Below, in pieces: positions 33,628-42,524 of a stretch of 64,000 nucleotides of DNA. This DNA is from Hassallia sp050875635 (GTDB lineage Bacteria; Cyanobacteriota; Cyanobacteriia; Cyanobacteriales; Nostocaceae). Each line of letters opens with the position of its first letter. The stretch's first letter is position 1. The notes below the pieces were generated by a model that did no database searches, was not told where the DNA came from, and saw only the letters and a list, made by a program, of their open reading frames with translations. Position numbers and translations under genes: made by a program. The DNA is taken from NCBI RefSeq assembly GCF_050875635.1, contig NZ_JBPAOH010000017.1:1-64000 (forward strand), read 5' to 3'.

Positions 33628-35078
33628 ATATTCAACGTAAGTATAGTTTACCTAATTGCACGCTGCTTTTAGAAGGTTTAAGTGATGCCACAAGAGCGGC
33701 ACACTTCCAAGAAATGCGCCCAGAATTATCAATTTTGGTAAATGCAGAATGCTATTTATCTGGCTACAAACAGCCATTAGTGGGAGGGCGGGAATTTTTT
33801 GAAAGTTTGGTAAGAGCCGTTAGTGGTTATGCTCAAGAATTTTTGAGCAATGTGCCGAACCCACTCGCACACAACACAGAATCGGAGTTAGTGCAGTTTC
33901 AGAAAATTCACAGCAATCGACATAGATTGATTGTGCATTCAGAAGTACAAAAAAATCCAGAAGCTAAATCTAATAATGGTAAAGCACCAATTCAAATCGA
34001 TTTGAATAGCGTGCAATTGTTTGATTTAGTCGAAGCGGTGGATCAGTTTTTTGCTGATAGCCAAACTTTACCAGAGTTGTCACTCGAATTACAACCTGTT
34101 GGCAAAGGTTCTGGCATGGCTAGTCAAGCGTTTATCAAGCAAGCAGTACCAGCGGGTGTGGGTGTATCGAGTTTGGCTGTATGTGCTCTTGCATTCGGTT
34201 TGATTCCCACGCCACAAGTGCGTCAACCACAACAGCAGACTAACTCTACAACACCCAGCACCACTTCATCAGCAGCAGATGCTACAAATCCCACACCATC
34301 TGCTATCCCCACAGCATCTGCTGCCCCCATCGCAAATGCTACTCCTACACCAACTACCACCCCGACTGCAACAAGCGCAGTTACAACAGATTTAGAATCT
34401 CTTTTAAAAACAGTTCCGGAAATTACTGATGCCTCTCAACTGCGGGCATTAAATCGCCAAGTCTATAACCAAATTAATCCTGATTGGGCTAATCGCTCAG
34501 GATTAAATGAGGATTTAGTCTATCGTATTGGTGTAGCGGCAGATGGTGCGATCGTCGGTTATAAAGCGATAAATAAAGAAGCAAATCAGGCAATAGAAAA
34601 AACTCCCTTGCCAAAACTACTTTATAATCCTGCCAAACGTGGTGGCATTAACAATGAACCGATCGCTCAATTTCGAGTAGTATTTACACAGCAAGGTGTG
34701 CTGCAAGTTAGTCCTTGGCGCGGATACGCCAACACACCACAAGTTATCGGTGCAAAAATCACAGATGCCAACGCCGTCAAAGATTTAAATAAGAAGCTTT
34801 ATGATACAATTCGCCAAAATTGGAGCGGTACTCCCACTTTTTCCCAAAATTTGAAGTATCGAGTCGCCGTCAACAAAGATGGCACGATCGCCGATTATGA
34901 ACCACTTAACCAAGTAGCTTTTGATTATTTCCGGGAAACACCGCTTCCCAAGATATTCAACGCACTATACGGTTCAAATGTAGCCCCTCCCAACACCAAA
35001 CAACCCCTCGCTCACTACCAAGTAGTATTTCAGCCCAACGGCAATCTAGAAGTCACACCTTGGCAGGGATATCGGTAA
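33624..35078 (+). CDS. DUF4335 domain protein
   Basis: 484 residues. N-terminal domain ~1-180: MNIQRKYSLPNCTLLLEGLS and SILVNAECYLSGYKQPLVGG, a cyanobacteria-specific family. A hydrophobic span follows (VGVSSLAVCALAFGLIPTP, ~185-205), then a Thr/Pro/Ala-rich linker (~205-265). The C-terminal region holds two similar ~85-residue blocks (LRALNRQVYNQINPDW...ISPWRGY-like and AVKDLNKKLYDTIRQNW...VTPWQGY), suggesting an internal duplication on the far side of the membrane. Partner of DUF3038. Ends directly at a long GGGCAAT array. Confidence 0.88.
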   Translation: MNIQRKYSLPNCTLLLEGLSDATRAAHFQEMRPELSILVNAECYLSGYKQPLVGGREFFESLVRAVSGYAQEFLSNVPNPLAHNTESELVQFQKIHSNRHRLIVHSEVQKNPEAKSNNGKAPIQIDLNSVQLFDLVEAVDQFFADSQTLPELSLELQPVGKGSGMASQAFIKQAVPAGVGVSSLAVCALAFGLIPTPQVRQPQQQTNSTTPSTTSSAADATNPTPSAIPTASAAPIANATPTPTTTPTATSAVTTDLESLLKTVPEITDASQLRALNRQVYNQINPDWANRSGLNEDLVYRIGVAADGAIVGYKAINKEANQAIEKTPLPKLLYNPAKRGGINNEPIAQFRVVFTQQGVLQVSPWRGYANTPQVIGAKITDANAVKDLNKKLYDTIRQNWSGTPTFSQNLKYRVAVNKDGTIADYEPLNQVAFDYFRETPLPKIFNALYGSNVAPPNTKQPLAHYQVVFQPNGNLEVTPWQGYR

Positions 35079-35268
35079 TTGGGCAATGGGCAATGGGCAA
35101 TGGGCAATGGGCAATGGGCAATGGGCAATGGGCAATGGGCAATGGGTAATGGGCAATGGGAGATTTTTTCCATGCCCTATGCCCTATGCCCCATGCCCGA
35201 TGCCCCATGCCCCATGCCCGATGCCCCATGCCCCATGCCCGATGCCCCATGCCCGATGCCCGATGCCC
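35079..35268. repeat. GGGCAATGGGCAAT / CCCGATGCCCCATGCC arrays
   Basis: 35079-35158: about eleven GGGCAAT heptamers. 35172-35268: CCCATGCC and CCCGATGCC units. The two arms are roughly complementary, so the transcript could form a long hairpin between the convergent DUF4335 and PBP genes. Confidence 0.9.
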
Positions 35269-37535
35269 TATTTTGTAACTCTCCCCATATAATTTCCCCA
35301 AAGTTGGGCTGCTTGAGCGCTGCTGCCAGATGTGGGAGAATTATTATCGTTTCCTAACCAAATACCAGTCACGAGTCGCCGACTGGGAATAAAGCCAATA
35401 AACCACAGGTCAACGTTGTCATTTGTTGTGCCTGTTTTACCAGCTTCGCCTAATCCAATAGCGGCACTGCGTCCTGTACCTCTGGCGATGACACCGCGTA
35501 GCAAATTGGTCATGGTATCGGCTATTTCCGGTTTGAGTACGCGCTTGTTTGCTTCTGGAACTTGGTCAAAAGAGTAGATGACGCGGCAAGTTTTTAAATC
35601 ATTGCGATCGCGACAATCACTGCTATCTAAAATCCGGCTAATTGCGTGCGGACGATTCCACACACCACGATTACCGATGGCTCCAAAAGCACCAGTCATT
35701 TCCGTGACATTAACTACACTTTGACCCAGCACCAAACCTGGAACTGGATCGAGGGTAGACTTCACCCCCAAACGCTGTGCCATTGCGACAACTTTATTCA
35801 AGCCGATTTCTTTGGCAACTCGTAAAGCGATCGGGTTTTCGGAAAGCGCAAGACCGGTAGCAATATCTAAACTACCACCACCACTGCGACAAGGTTTGTA
35901 GGTAAAACCTTGCCAGCGCAAAGAATCACACGAATAACTTCTTCCAGGGGAAATTCCTTGCTCAATGGCGGCGGTGTAAGCAAAAATTTTAAAGGTAGAA
36001 CCTGGTTGTCTTTTTGCCTGGATAGCCCGATTAAACTGACTTTTTTTGTAATCGGTTCCCCCTACCATCGCCAGTATCGCGCCGGTGCTGGAATCAAGAG
36101 TCACCACTGCACCTTGGGAATAACGAAAACTCGAGCCACCGTTGTTGACAGAATTTCGCAATGCTGCTTCGGCTTGCGCTTGAATTGCTGGGTCTAGCTG
36201 AGTTTCTATAATAAAGTTGCCTTCTGTGGCTAAATCTTCACCCAAAATCGATTTGAGTTCTTGAAAGACGTAACTGTAGAAATAGGGTGCAATTGTTTTC
36301 GCTTGCTGTTCGCAAACTTTGGGGCTAACTTCGATAGGCGATCGCCTAGCGCGGTTATACTCTTCTTGTTTGATTTTCCCCATTTCCAGCAACCGCTTCA
36401 ATACGCGATTGCGATATTCAATTGCTTCTAACTTATTTCCACTTTCTCCACAAAAATCGAAGCCGTTGGGAGCGGGTAAAATTCCTACTAACGTCGCAGC
36501 TTCTGCCAAAGTTAATTCTTTTGCCGACTTCTCAAAGTAAAATCGAGCTGCATCCTCAAAGCCGGAGGTATCCACCCCCAAAAACACTCGATTTAAATAA
36601 GTCAGTAAAATTTCATCTTTACTGTAAAACGTTTCTAACTTCAGAGCAACTACAGCCTCTCGCAATTTTCGCCCCAAAGAGTCTTGGCTGCCGACATAAT
36701 CGCGAAACAAACTTCTAGCGACTTGCTGAGTTACAGTACTAGCACCTTGCTGCACATCTCCACTGCGGCTATTAATTAATACTGCTCGCAAAATTCCGTA
36801 TGGGTCAACTCCGAAGTGCCAATAATAACGGCTATCCTCTGAGGCTATTACAGCAGCGGGCAAATAAGGACCAAAGTCTTCTAACCGCTTTTTGTCGATG
36901 TGAGAAGTAGAGCGAGGTTCGCGTAATGGCTTTTGTCCATCACGAGCGTAAACGATTACCGGGGCACGGGTGGCTGTGGGTAAAGGTCTAACCGAGAATT
37001 TGAGTGATTCTACGCCTATTACCAAAGCGAATAACGCTGTGGCTCCACCGACACCGCAAGCGCTCCATGTAGCAGCTTTTACATACCAAGGTGGTGGATC
37101 GACGTATTGCAGCCGCACGGAAGCAGCGAGTTCTGGCGGTCCGAGGGTGAAAATGTCACCGTGTCGTAGTTCTAGGGAAGTGACGCGACGTTTGCCGCGA
37201 TAAATGCCATTAGTTGAGTTTTCATCTTTGATGATAAAAACCGGAGTTCGTTGAGTAGAGTCGCGGGACAGTGACAGATGAATTTGGCTGACAACTGGGT
37301 TGCGGATGACGATATCGCAGGATTTGGAACTGCGACCTAATACGTAGCGATCGCCTAATAACGGATATACTTCCGCCTTGTCCGCCCCCGAATCCTGCAC
37401 CAATAATTCTGGTACTCTGGCATTAGGTCGCAACGCGAGTTTGGAAAAATCAACTCTCGCTTGAATTGTTTGTACTGCTTGAGTCACCTGACCAAGCAAA
37501 GTTTTTGGCTTTTGAGGAGGGTGGGGGGAACTCAT
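35268..37535 (-). CDS. Class A penicillin-binding protein with FHA domain
   Basis: 755 residues. FHA domain ~45-145 (YVLGRSSKSCDIVIRNPVVS, DENSTNGIYRGKRR), then a TM segment ~158-180. Transglycosylase GT51 ~215-390: the catalytic Glu in VIASEDSRYYWHFGVDPYGI, and QQGASTVTQQVARSLFRDYV. Transpeptidase ~440-740: SxxK in PGSTFKIFAYTAA, SxN in LSENPIALR and KTG in AGKTGTTNDNVDLWF. It polymerises and cross-links peptidoglycan. The cytoplasmic FHA domain, which binds phosphothreonine, suggests control by Ser/Thr kinases; FHA-fused PBP1A occurs in cyanobacteria. Confidence 0.94.
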   Translation of the reverse strand: MSSPHPPQKPKTLLGQVTQAVQTIQARVDFSKLALRPNARVPELLVQDSGADKAEVYPLLGDRYVLGRSSKSCDIVIRNPVVSQIHLSLSRDSTQRTPVFIIKDENSTNGIYRGKRRVTSLELRHGDIFTLGPPELAASVRLQYVDPPPWYVKAATWSACGVGGATALFALVIGVESLKFSVRPLPTATRAPVIVYARDGQKPLREPRSTSHIDKKRLEDFGPYLPAAVIASEDSRYYWHFGVDPYGILRAVLINSRSGDVQQGASTVTQQVARSLFRDYVGSQDSLGRKLREAVVALKLETFYSKDEILLTYLNRVFLGVDTSGFEDAARFYFEKSAKELTLAEAATLVGILPAPNGFDFCGESGNKLEAIEYRNRVLKRLLEMGKIKQEEYNRARRSPIEVSPKVCEQQAKTIAPYFYSYVFQELKSILGEDLATEGNFIIETQLDPAIQAQAEAALRNSVNNGGSSFRYSQGAVVTLDSSTGAILAMVGGTDYKKSQFNRAIQAKRQPGSTFKIFAYTAAIEQGISPGRSYSCDSLRWQGFTYKPCRSGGGSLDIATGLALSENPIALRVAKEIGLNKVVAMAQRLGVKSTLDPVPGLVLGQSVVNVTEMTGAFGAIGNRGVWNRPHAISRILDSSDCRDRNDLKTCRVIYSFDQVPEANKRVLKPEIADTMTNLLRGVIARGTGRSAAIGLGEAGKTGTTNDNVDLWFIGFIPSRRLVTGIWLGNDNNSPTSGSSAQAAQLWGNYMGRVTK

Positions 37536-37957
37536 TGGCTATATCACACCACGATTAGTTAGTCAAGTAAACTGTCGATTTGCGCTCTTGATGCTGGTAT
37601 TTCACCATTTTACTCATAAGCCAAAGTAGAATTTGGCTGTACGGAATTATTGGAATTTCATTTGACACCAATACCATATAAGGGCATTGAATTTAGGAAG
37701 TTATTTTTGTGACATTAACATCTCAGCAATAATTCTTATGCAAATTATCTAATCCCTATTTTTTCAATGACGAACAAAATATAGTTATTTGAAGTTGTAT
37801 TGAAAATTACTAGCAATAACGCTACAATTTCTGTAAATTTTATAGCTTTAGGAGCTAGACAAATTTCAAATTCAAAATATACATCTTCATTTAGGAAGAT
37901 TTTATAAATTATATTGTTTGATTTAATAGGCGGAGTGTTCCGTTGAGGTTAAATAAG
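37536..37957. other. Divergent promoter region
   Basis: 422 bp, AT-rich, between divergent PBP1A and the Thr/Pro-rich protein. No gene seen. A GGAG-like ribosome site (GGCGGAG at 37930-37936) lies 22-28 bp before the ATG at 37958. Confidence 0.55.
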
Positions 37958-38935
37958 ATGAAGGGAAAATATCTGACCCTAATAGGTACAGCCTTTACCC
38001 TAGCAGTTACCAGCAATGTAGCTGTTGCTCAATCAAGCAAATTCCCAGAACAAAGGGAACTACTAAGCCAATCCACAAGCACCTCGCCGGAGATCAAGCT
38101 AAATGACGATGCGATGGAAATTTTGTGTAAAAATTTCCCGCTGAATTCCCGTTGTCAAAAAGACACCACTGGAGCGACTCCAAGCACTCCAAGCACTCCA
38201 AGCACTCCATCCAACCTAACCGCACCGGGTCCGACAAGTCCTAACACAATTCCGGAAAACAGCACTCCCAGCAACCCGACAACTCCTGACACGAACAATC
38301 CAGGAAGCACTACAACTCCAGACACAACCACTCCAGGAAGCACTACAACTCCTGACACGACCAATCCAAACAGGACGGGTCCTGACAGCGCTACTCCCGG
38401 CACTACAATTCCGGAAAACAGCACTCCCAACAACCCGACAACTCCTGACACGACCAATCCAGGAAGCACTACATCTCCGGACTCTAGCAGCCCTACCAAA
38501 ATCACTCCGGTTCCAGATAGCACCACAATTCCTGACACAACTACTCCAGGTAGCACGACGAGTCCTGATAGCGGCACTCCTGGCACTACTACTCCCGAAA
38601 ATAGCACTCCAGGTAGTTTGACAACTCCTGATTCGAGCAGCCCTACCAAAATCACTCCACCAGTTCCAGGCAGCACAATAACTCCTGAAAACAGTACTCC
38701 AGGTAGTACGATAACTCCTGAAAACAGTACTCCAGGTAGTACGACAACTCCTGAAAACAGTACCCCAGGTAGTACGATAACTCCGGATTCAACCACCCCA
38801 GGCAGCACTACAACTCCTGATTCGATGAGCACCCCAGGTAGCACAATCGAACCAAGCACCAGTCCAAGTACACTTCCAAATTCCGGTTCGGAAAAACTTC
38901 CTACTGGTGGAGCAAAAATGTTAGAACCACGCTAA
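37958..38935 (+). CDS. Secreted Thr/Pro/Ser-rich repeat protein
   Basis: 325 residues from ATG 37958. Signal peptide MKGKYLTLIGTAFTLAVTSN with cleavage near VAVAQS. A short N-terminal module follows with two Cys (AMEILCKNFPLNSRCQKD), then ~220 residues of TTPDTTTPGSTTTPENSTP repeats, and a C-terminal tail with LPNSG and LPTGG. Likely an extracellular or wall-associated extended stalk. The two LPxxG-like motifs recall sortase signals but there is no following membrane span. Function unknown. Confidence 0.7.
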   Translation: MKGKYLTLIGTAFTLAVTSNVAVAQSSKFPEQRELLSQSTSTSPEIKLNDDAMEILCKNFPLNSRCQKDTTGATPSTPSTPSTPSNLTAPGPTSPNTIPENSTPSNPTTPDTNNPGSTTTPDTTTPGSTTTPDTTNPNRTGPDSATPGTTIPENSTPNNPTTPDTTNPGSTTSPDSSSPTKITPVPDSTTIPDTTTPGSTTSPDSGTPGTTTPENSTPGSLTTPDSSSPTKITPPVPGSTITPENSTPGSTITPENSTPGSTTTPENSTPGSTITPDSTTPGSTTTPDSMSTPGSTIEPSTSPSTLPNSGSEKLPTGGAKMLEPR

Positions 38936-39060
38936 TTCAAACATAATCGCATTCTTGCCACCAGGGAATAGTCGGTTTGTCTAAATGCCGATTATCAATT
39001 TATAATGGTGGCATTTAAAGATCGTGTTGATTAGAGTTGAAACGAAAAACGTCAGAAAAT

Positions 39061-39116
39061 AAAATTAAGCCTGCTTACTCTTGGGGTTTTTCAAAGTAGT
39101 AAGCAGGCTTAATTTT
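39061..39116. terminator. Bidirectional terminator
   Basis: Perfect 19-bp inverted repeat AAAATTAAGCCTGCTTACT / AGTAAGCAGGCTTAATTTT around an 18-nt loop, T-rich on both outer ends. It lies between the convergent Thr/Pro-rich gene and lspA and can serve both. Confidence 0.88.
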
Positions 39117-39146
39117 GTGAGGATTTCAGTCTAAAGAAAGTTAAGA

Positions 39147-39164
39147 TGAGGACTTCAGTCCTCA
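39147..39164. repeat. TGAGGACTTCAGTCCTCA hairpin repeat
   Basis: Short perfect hairpin (7-bp stem, TTCA loop) 15 bp after the lspA stop. Same motif type is widely scattered in filamentous cyanobacteria. Confidence 0.7.
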
Positions 39165-39178
39165 CAGGAGAAGGAATG

Positions 39179-39703
39179 TTAAGGCGATCGCCTACTTGAA
39201 GCTGGCGTTTTTTGAAACGAGGAAATCAGCAGGCAAACAATGCCGATACTAATAAATGAATCTGCCACATTAAATACAGGAAAGTTGATCAATCGAAAAT
39301 CGAGAAAATCAATTACGTAACTTAAAATAAAGCGATCGATACCATTACCGATCGCTCCGCCTAAAATAAACCCATAGCCTAGTTGATCCCAAAAATGTAA
39401 GGCTGGACCAAAGCACGCTACCGCTATCAATACTAAACTTACGGCAAGTGATAAAAAGCGCAATAAATCTATATGTCCGCTAAGTATACTCCAAGCTGCA
39501 CCATCGTTTTTTACGTAGGTAAAATGAAATATCCCCTGGATGAGTGGCAAAGTAGGTCTGTATATTATATTTCCTGTTTTTGATTCGATTATAGTTTCCA
39601 ACTGCCAAGATTTTGCGGCTGACACTACTTGGTTTTTCGTAACTTGGTCTAAGATAACAATTACAAAGGCAGCAATCCAAAAGAGGCGATTTTTTAAACG
39701 CAT
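39179..39703 (-). CDS. lspA: Lipoprotein signal peptidase
   Basis: 174 residues, four membrane spans. Aspartyl protease that removes signal peptides from prolipoproteins such as PstS here. Motifs: DQVTKNQVV near the N-terminus, KNDGAAWSIL, catalytic Asp in GGAIGNGIDRFILSYVIDFL and second Asp in FNVADSFISIG. Same strand as bioY, 79 bp downstream, probably one transcript. Confidence 0.95.
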   Translation of the reverse strand: MRLKNRLFWIAAFVIVILDQVTKNQVVSAAKSWQLETIIESKTGNIIYRPTLPLIQGIFHFTYVKNDGAAWSILSGHIDLLRFLSLAVSLVLIAVACFGPALHFWDQLGYGFILGGAIGNGIDRFILSYVIDFLDFRLINFPVFNVADSFISIGIVCLLISSFQKTPASSRRSP

Positions 39704-39782
39704 GGCAAATTAGTCAAGTGTCAAAAGTCAAGTGTCATTAGTCATTAGTCACGAGCTTTTGACAAACAACAAATGACTAGAA

Positions 39783-40373
39783 CTAATAAAACATTAAGTG
39801 TCGTAATAGATATGCTATTACAGTGACGGCGCAGACTACAGCTAGTTGACCTGGTAGAGCAAACCAGGAGTATGTGAGGATTGCTTGCATCATTAATGGC
39901 AGAGTTTCTGTACCTTTCCAATGAAAAATATAGCTGATAATCAAATAAGTAATACCGCAAACGTGGACAATTAACAAGCCACAAAAACAGCTAAACGCCA
40001 AAGTTTCTAGTTTAGGTCTAGCTTTAAAAGCTAACAAGCCACAAATCCAAGCTCCCGGAATAAAGCCCAACAAATAGCCAAACTGAGACTCTTTGATATA
40101 ACCGATACCGCCACCATTAGCAAAAACGGGTAACAAAGTCAACCCCATAACTAAATAGGCAATTTGCGATAGCGCACCCGCATTTTTGCCTCCTAAACAA
40201 CCTACCAGCAGCACTGCGCCAATTTGATATTTAACACCTAAAGAAAAAGTCTCAATTCCATGCTGACTCCAACTCCAAGGTAAAGTGATACCATAAGCCT
40301 CTAGGAAGGTGCCACCTATTGTCAGGAGTAAGCCAATCATCGACCATAGTAATTGATTGGAAGCAGCAAACAT
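39783..40373 (-). CDS. bioY: Biotin transporter BioY
   Basis: 196 residues with about six hydrophobic spans. The substrate-binding S component for biotin in ECF transporters. Recognised by ...SLGVKYQIGAVLLVGCLGGK, ANGGGIGYIKESQFGYLLGF and IPGAWICGLLAFKARPKLET. The gap to lspA contains AAGTGTC/AGTCATT heptamers. Confidence 0.9.
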   Translation of the reverse strand: MFAASNQLLWSMIGLLLTIGGTFLEAYGITLPWSWSQHGIETFSLGVKYQIGAVLLVGCLGGKNAGALSQIAYLVMGLTLLPVFANGGGIGYIKESQFGYLLGFIPGAWICGLLAFKARPKLETLAFSCFCGLLIVHVCGITYLIISYIFHWKGTETLPLMMQAILTYSWFALPGQLAVVCAVTVIAYLLRHLMFY

Positions 40374-40871
40374 TTACAAGGCAATAGCGAAAAGCAATAA
40401 GCTGTATGAGTATTAATACTTTAGCAGTATGTGCTGATTTACGAAGTAGCACATTTTCTAAATGCCTTTTGGGAATAGATGCTTTCACACAGATAACGAT
40501 GCCAAGTCACTTTCCCCATGAGCGAGAAAACGCTCAGGCTTGCGGTTTCTCGTAGTTATACTTCTTTTATGAATTAAGAATAATTTATAAGTTATTTAGC
40601 AATTAGCGCTTTTGGCTTGCGATAGTTAAAAAGCAAACAAGCGCTCCGGACGCGATCGCCGTTCTTCAAATAAATATTTTGTATTCTACCATATAAAGCC
40701 ATCAATTTTTCAAAAAACGGTAGTGCGATCGCCTATTTATTTTATTTAGTATTTGAGCGACCATTTATGTCAAAACTTGAGTAAGTCGCACTCAACAACA
40801 AAATAAATGCACTTGCAAATAGTTGAAATTTAAAACTTAATAAGTAAATCGACGCGAATATTTCAAACTAT

Positions 40872-40906
40872 GTAGGGTGCGATCTTACGAGAGTACGGCA
40901 CCCTAC
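40872..40906. repeat. GTAGGGTGC / GCACCCTAC palindrome
   Basis: 9-bp arms GTAGGGTGC and GCACCCTAC around 17 bp that include TTACGAGAGTACG. Class of dispersed palindromic repeat frequent in Nostoc-like genomes. Confidence 0.75.
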
Positions 40907-40908
40907 TT

Positions 40909-40941
40909 ATAAACCCGGTTTCTACAATAAACCGGGTTTAT
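40909..40941. repeat. ATAAACCCGGTTT palindrome
   Basis: 13-bp arms ATAAACCCGGTTT / AAACCGGGTTTAT with a 7-nt spacer; second copy of the element found after asnS at 17775-17807. Confidence 0.8.
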
Positions 40942-41099
40942 CTTGGTTATAATCTAAAATTCCCGCTTTCGCACGCTGACTTGAATATGTATTTAAAAAT
41001 ACAATGTCATAATTGATACTTTTACATCCAGATTATATCACTAAATGGGATGATTTAATTTTTGATTTTTCAATAAACAACCTAAGTATTTTTTACTTT

Positions 41100-41118
41100 G
41101 TTAACCTTGTGTTTACCT
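41100..41118 (+). promoter_or_regulatory. Pho box upstream of pstS
   Basis: Two 8-bp direct repeats, GTTAACCT (41100-41107) and GTTTACCT (41111-41118), spaced by 3 bp, match the cyanobacterial PhoB (SphR) box pattern YTTAAYYT repeats. Located 53 bp before the pstS start. Predicts induction under phosphate limitation. Confidence 0.75.
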
Positions 41119-41170
41119 TGGGGCGGTATCTTAAAAGCGCTACCTAAAAATTTACATAAAGTTGACAGCA

Positions 41171-42349
41171 ATGCTATCACGGCTAAATGTAATCAAAAGT
41201 AATCGTCTAACAGCTTCAATCTCAGTGTTAGCACTCTCCATGAGCCTAGCAGCTTGCGGCGGACAGCAAACCGCAGAAAATCCAAGTGCTACTTCTGGTA
41301 CTGCTACTGAGACTACAGCTTCCAGCCCAGCTAAATTAGATTTAGGTGGAAACGTAACCTTAACTGGTGCAGGTGCATCTTTCCCCGCACCGCTTTATCT
41401 GAGTTGGTTTGATGGATTAAACAAAAAATATCCCAGCTTGAAAGTAAACTATCAATCAGTAGGTAGCGGTGCTGGTGTTGAGCAATTTACCAAAGGTACT
41501 GTAGACTTTGGTGCTAGCGACGTAGCGATGAAGGATGAAGAAATCAGCAAGATACCAGCCGATCAAGGTGTACTTTTGCTGCCAATGACTGCTGGTAGCA
41601 TTGTTATGGCTTATAATTTGCCAGATGTTCCAGACCTGAAGCTACCACGAGCAGTTTACACAGATATTTTACTCGGCAAAATTAAGTCTTGGAACGACCC
41701 GAAAATTGCTGCGGCTAATCCTGGTGCTAAACTTCCCAACCAACCAATCGCAGTTATTTATCGTTCTGATGGTAGCGGTACTACAGGCGTGTTTACAAAA
41801 CACCTCAGCGCGATTAGCCCAGAGTGGAAAGCTAAAGTAGGCGATGGCAAAAGTGTAAAATGGCCCGTGGGAGTTGGTGCAAAGGGTAATGAAGGCGTGA
41901 CAGCGCAAGTTACACAAACTCAAGGTGCAATTGGTTACACTGAGTACGGCTATGCCAAACAAAATGGACTCAAGTTTGCTGCATTGGAAAACAAAGCTGG
42001 CAAAATAGTTGTCGCTGACGAACAGTCCGCAGCGAAAACCTTAGAATCAGTAACTTTACCAGCAGACTTCCGTGCCTTTATTAGCGATCCAGAAGGCGCA
42101 GATTCTTATCCTATCGTTACCTACACTTGGATTTTGGCTCACAAAAAATATGCTGATGCAGCAAAAGCCAAAGCGGTGGAAGCCATGATTGAGTACGGTT
42201 TGACTGAAGGTCAAAAGCAGGCAGTAGAACTAGGATATGTTCCTCTACCTGCAACGGTGGTTACTAAAGTAGCAGCAGCAGCCGATGCCATCAGCCCAGA
42301 TTATAAAATAGCTGTTGGAGCTACCAATAATAACAGCGCTAGCAAATAA
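41171..42349 (+). CDS. pstS: Phosphate-binding lipoprotein
   Basis: 392 residues from ATG 41171 (MLSRLNVIKSNRLTASISVL); a TTG at 41162 is less likely. Lipobox LAAC in SMSLAACGG anchors it to the membrane. The phosphate site is shown by LTGAGASFPAPLYLSWFDG, YQSVGSGAGVEQFTKGTVDF, GASDVAM and YRSDGSGTTGVFTKHLS. Captures periplasmic phosphate for the PstCAB transporter. First gene of pstSCAB, preceded by a Pho box. Confidence 0.96.
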   Translation: MLSRLNVIKSNRLTASISVLALSMSLAACGGQQTAENPSATSGTATETTASSPAKLDLGGNVTLTGAGASFPAPLYLSWFDGLNKKYPSLKVNYQSVGSGAGVEQFTKGTVDFGASDVAMKDEEISKIPADQGVLLLPMTAGSIVMAYNLPDVPDLKLPRAVYTDILLGKIKSWNDPKIAAANPGAKLPNQPIAVIYRSDGSGTTGVFTKHLSAISPEWKAKVGDGKSVKWPVGVGAKGNEGVTAQVTQTQGAIGYTEYGYAKQNGLKFAALENKAGKIVVADEQSAAKTLESVTLPADFRAFISDPEGADSYPIVTYTWILAHKKYADAAKAKAVEAMIEYGLTEGQKQAVELGYVPLPATVVTKVAAAADAISPDYKIAVGATNNNSASK

Positions 42350-42354
42350 CGATC

Positions 42355-42480
42355 GCCAATAGTCTTGAGTCAATAGTCTTGAGTCAAGAGTCGAAAGTCC
42401 AAAGAGTCAATAGTCTTGAGTCCAAAACCAATGACCAATGACCAACTTTGACCAATGACCATTGACCATTGACTAATAAA
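42355..42480. repeat. GTCAATAGTCTTGA and GACCAATGACC repeats
   Basis: Tandem degenerate copies of AGTCAATAGTCTTGAGTC followed by CCAATGACCAATGACC heptamer-type units between pstS and pstC. They lie inside the likely pst transcript. Confidence 0.75.
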
Positions 42481-42524
42481 GGTTCGCTCCCGCATTTTCG
42501 CAACTATTTGATTTTTGCGTTCGT

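Larger units (their letters stand above)
40374..41099. other. Long intergenic region with palindromic repeats
   Basis: 726 bp with no gene. 40524-40556 has GAGCGAGAAAACGCTC and a partial inverted GGTTTCTCG. Several HIP1 sites (40650, 40728). Two dispersed palindromes at 40872-40906 and 40909-40941 (listed separately). The last 150 bp is AT-rich promoter DNA of the pst operon. Confidence 0.6.

Noticed and set aside
38155..38859. 234-codon minus-strand frame of Val/Leu/Gly repeats
   Set aside because: Antisense shadow of the Thr/Pro repeat gene; it exists only because the repeats lack stops.
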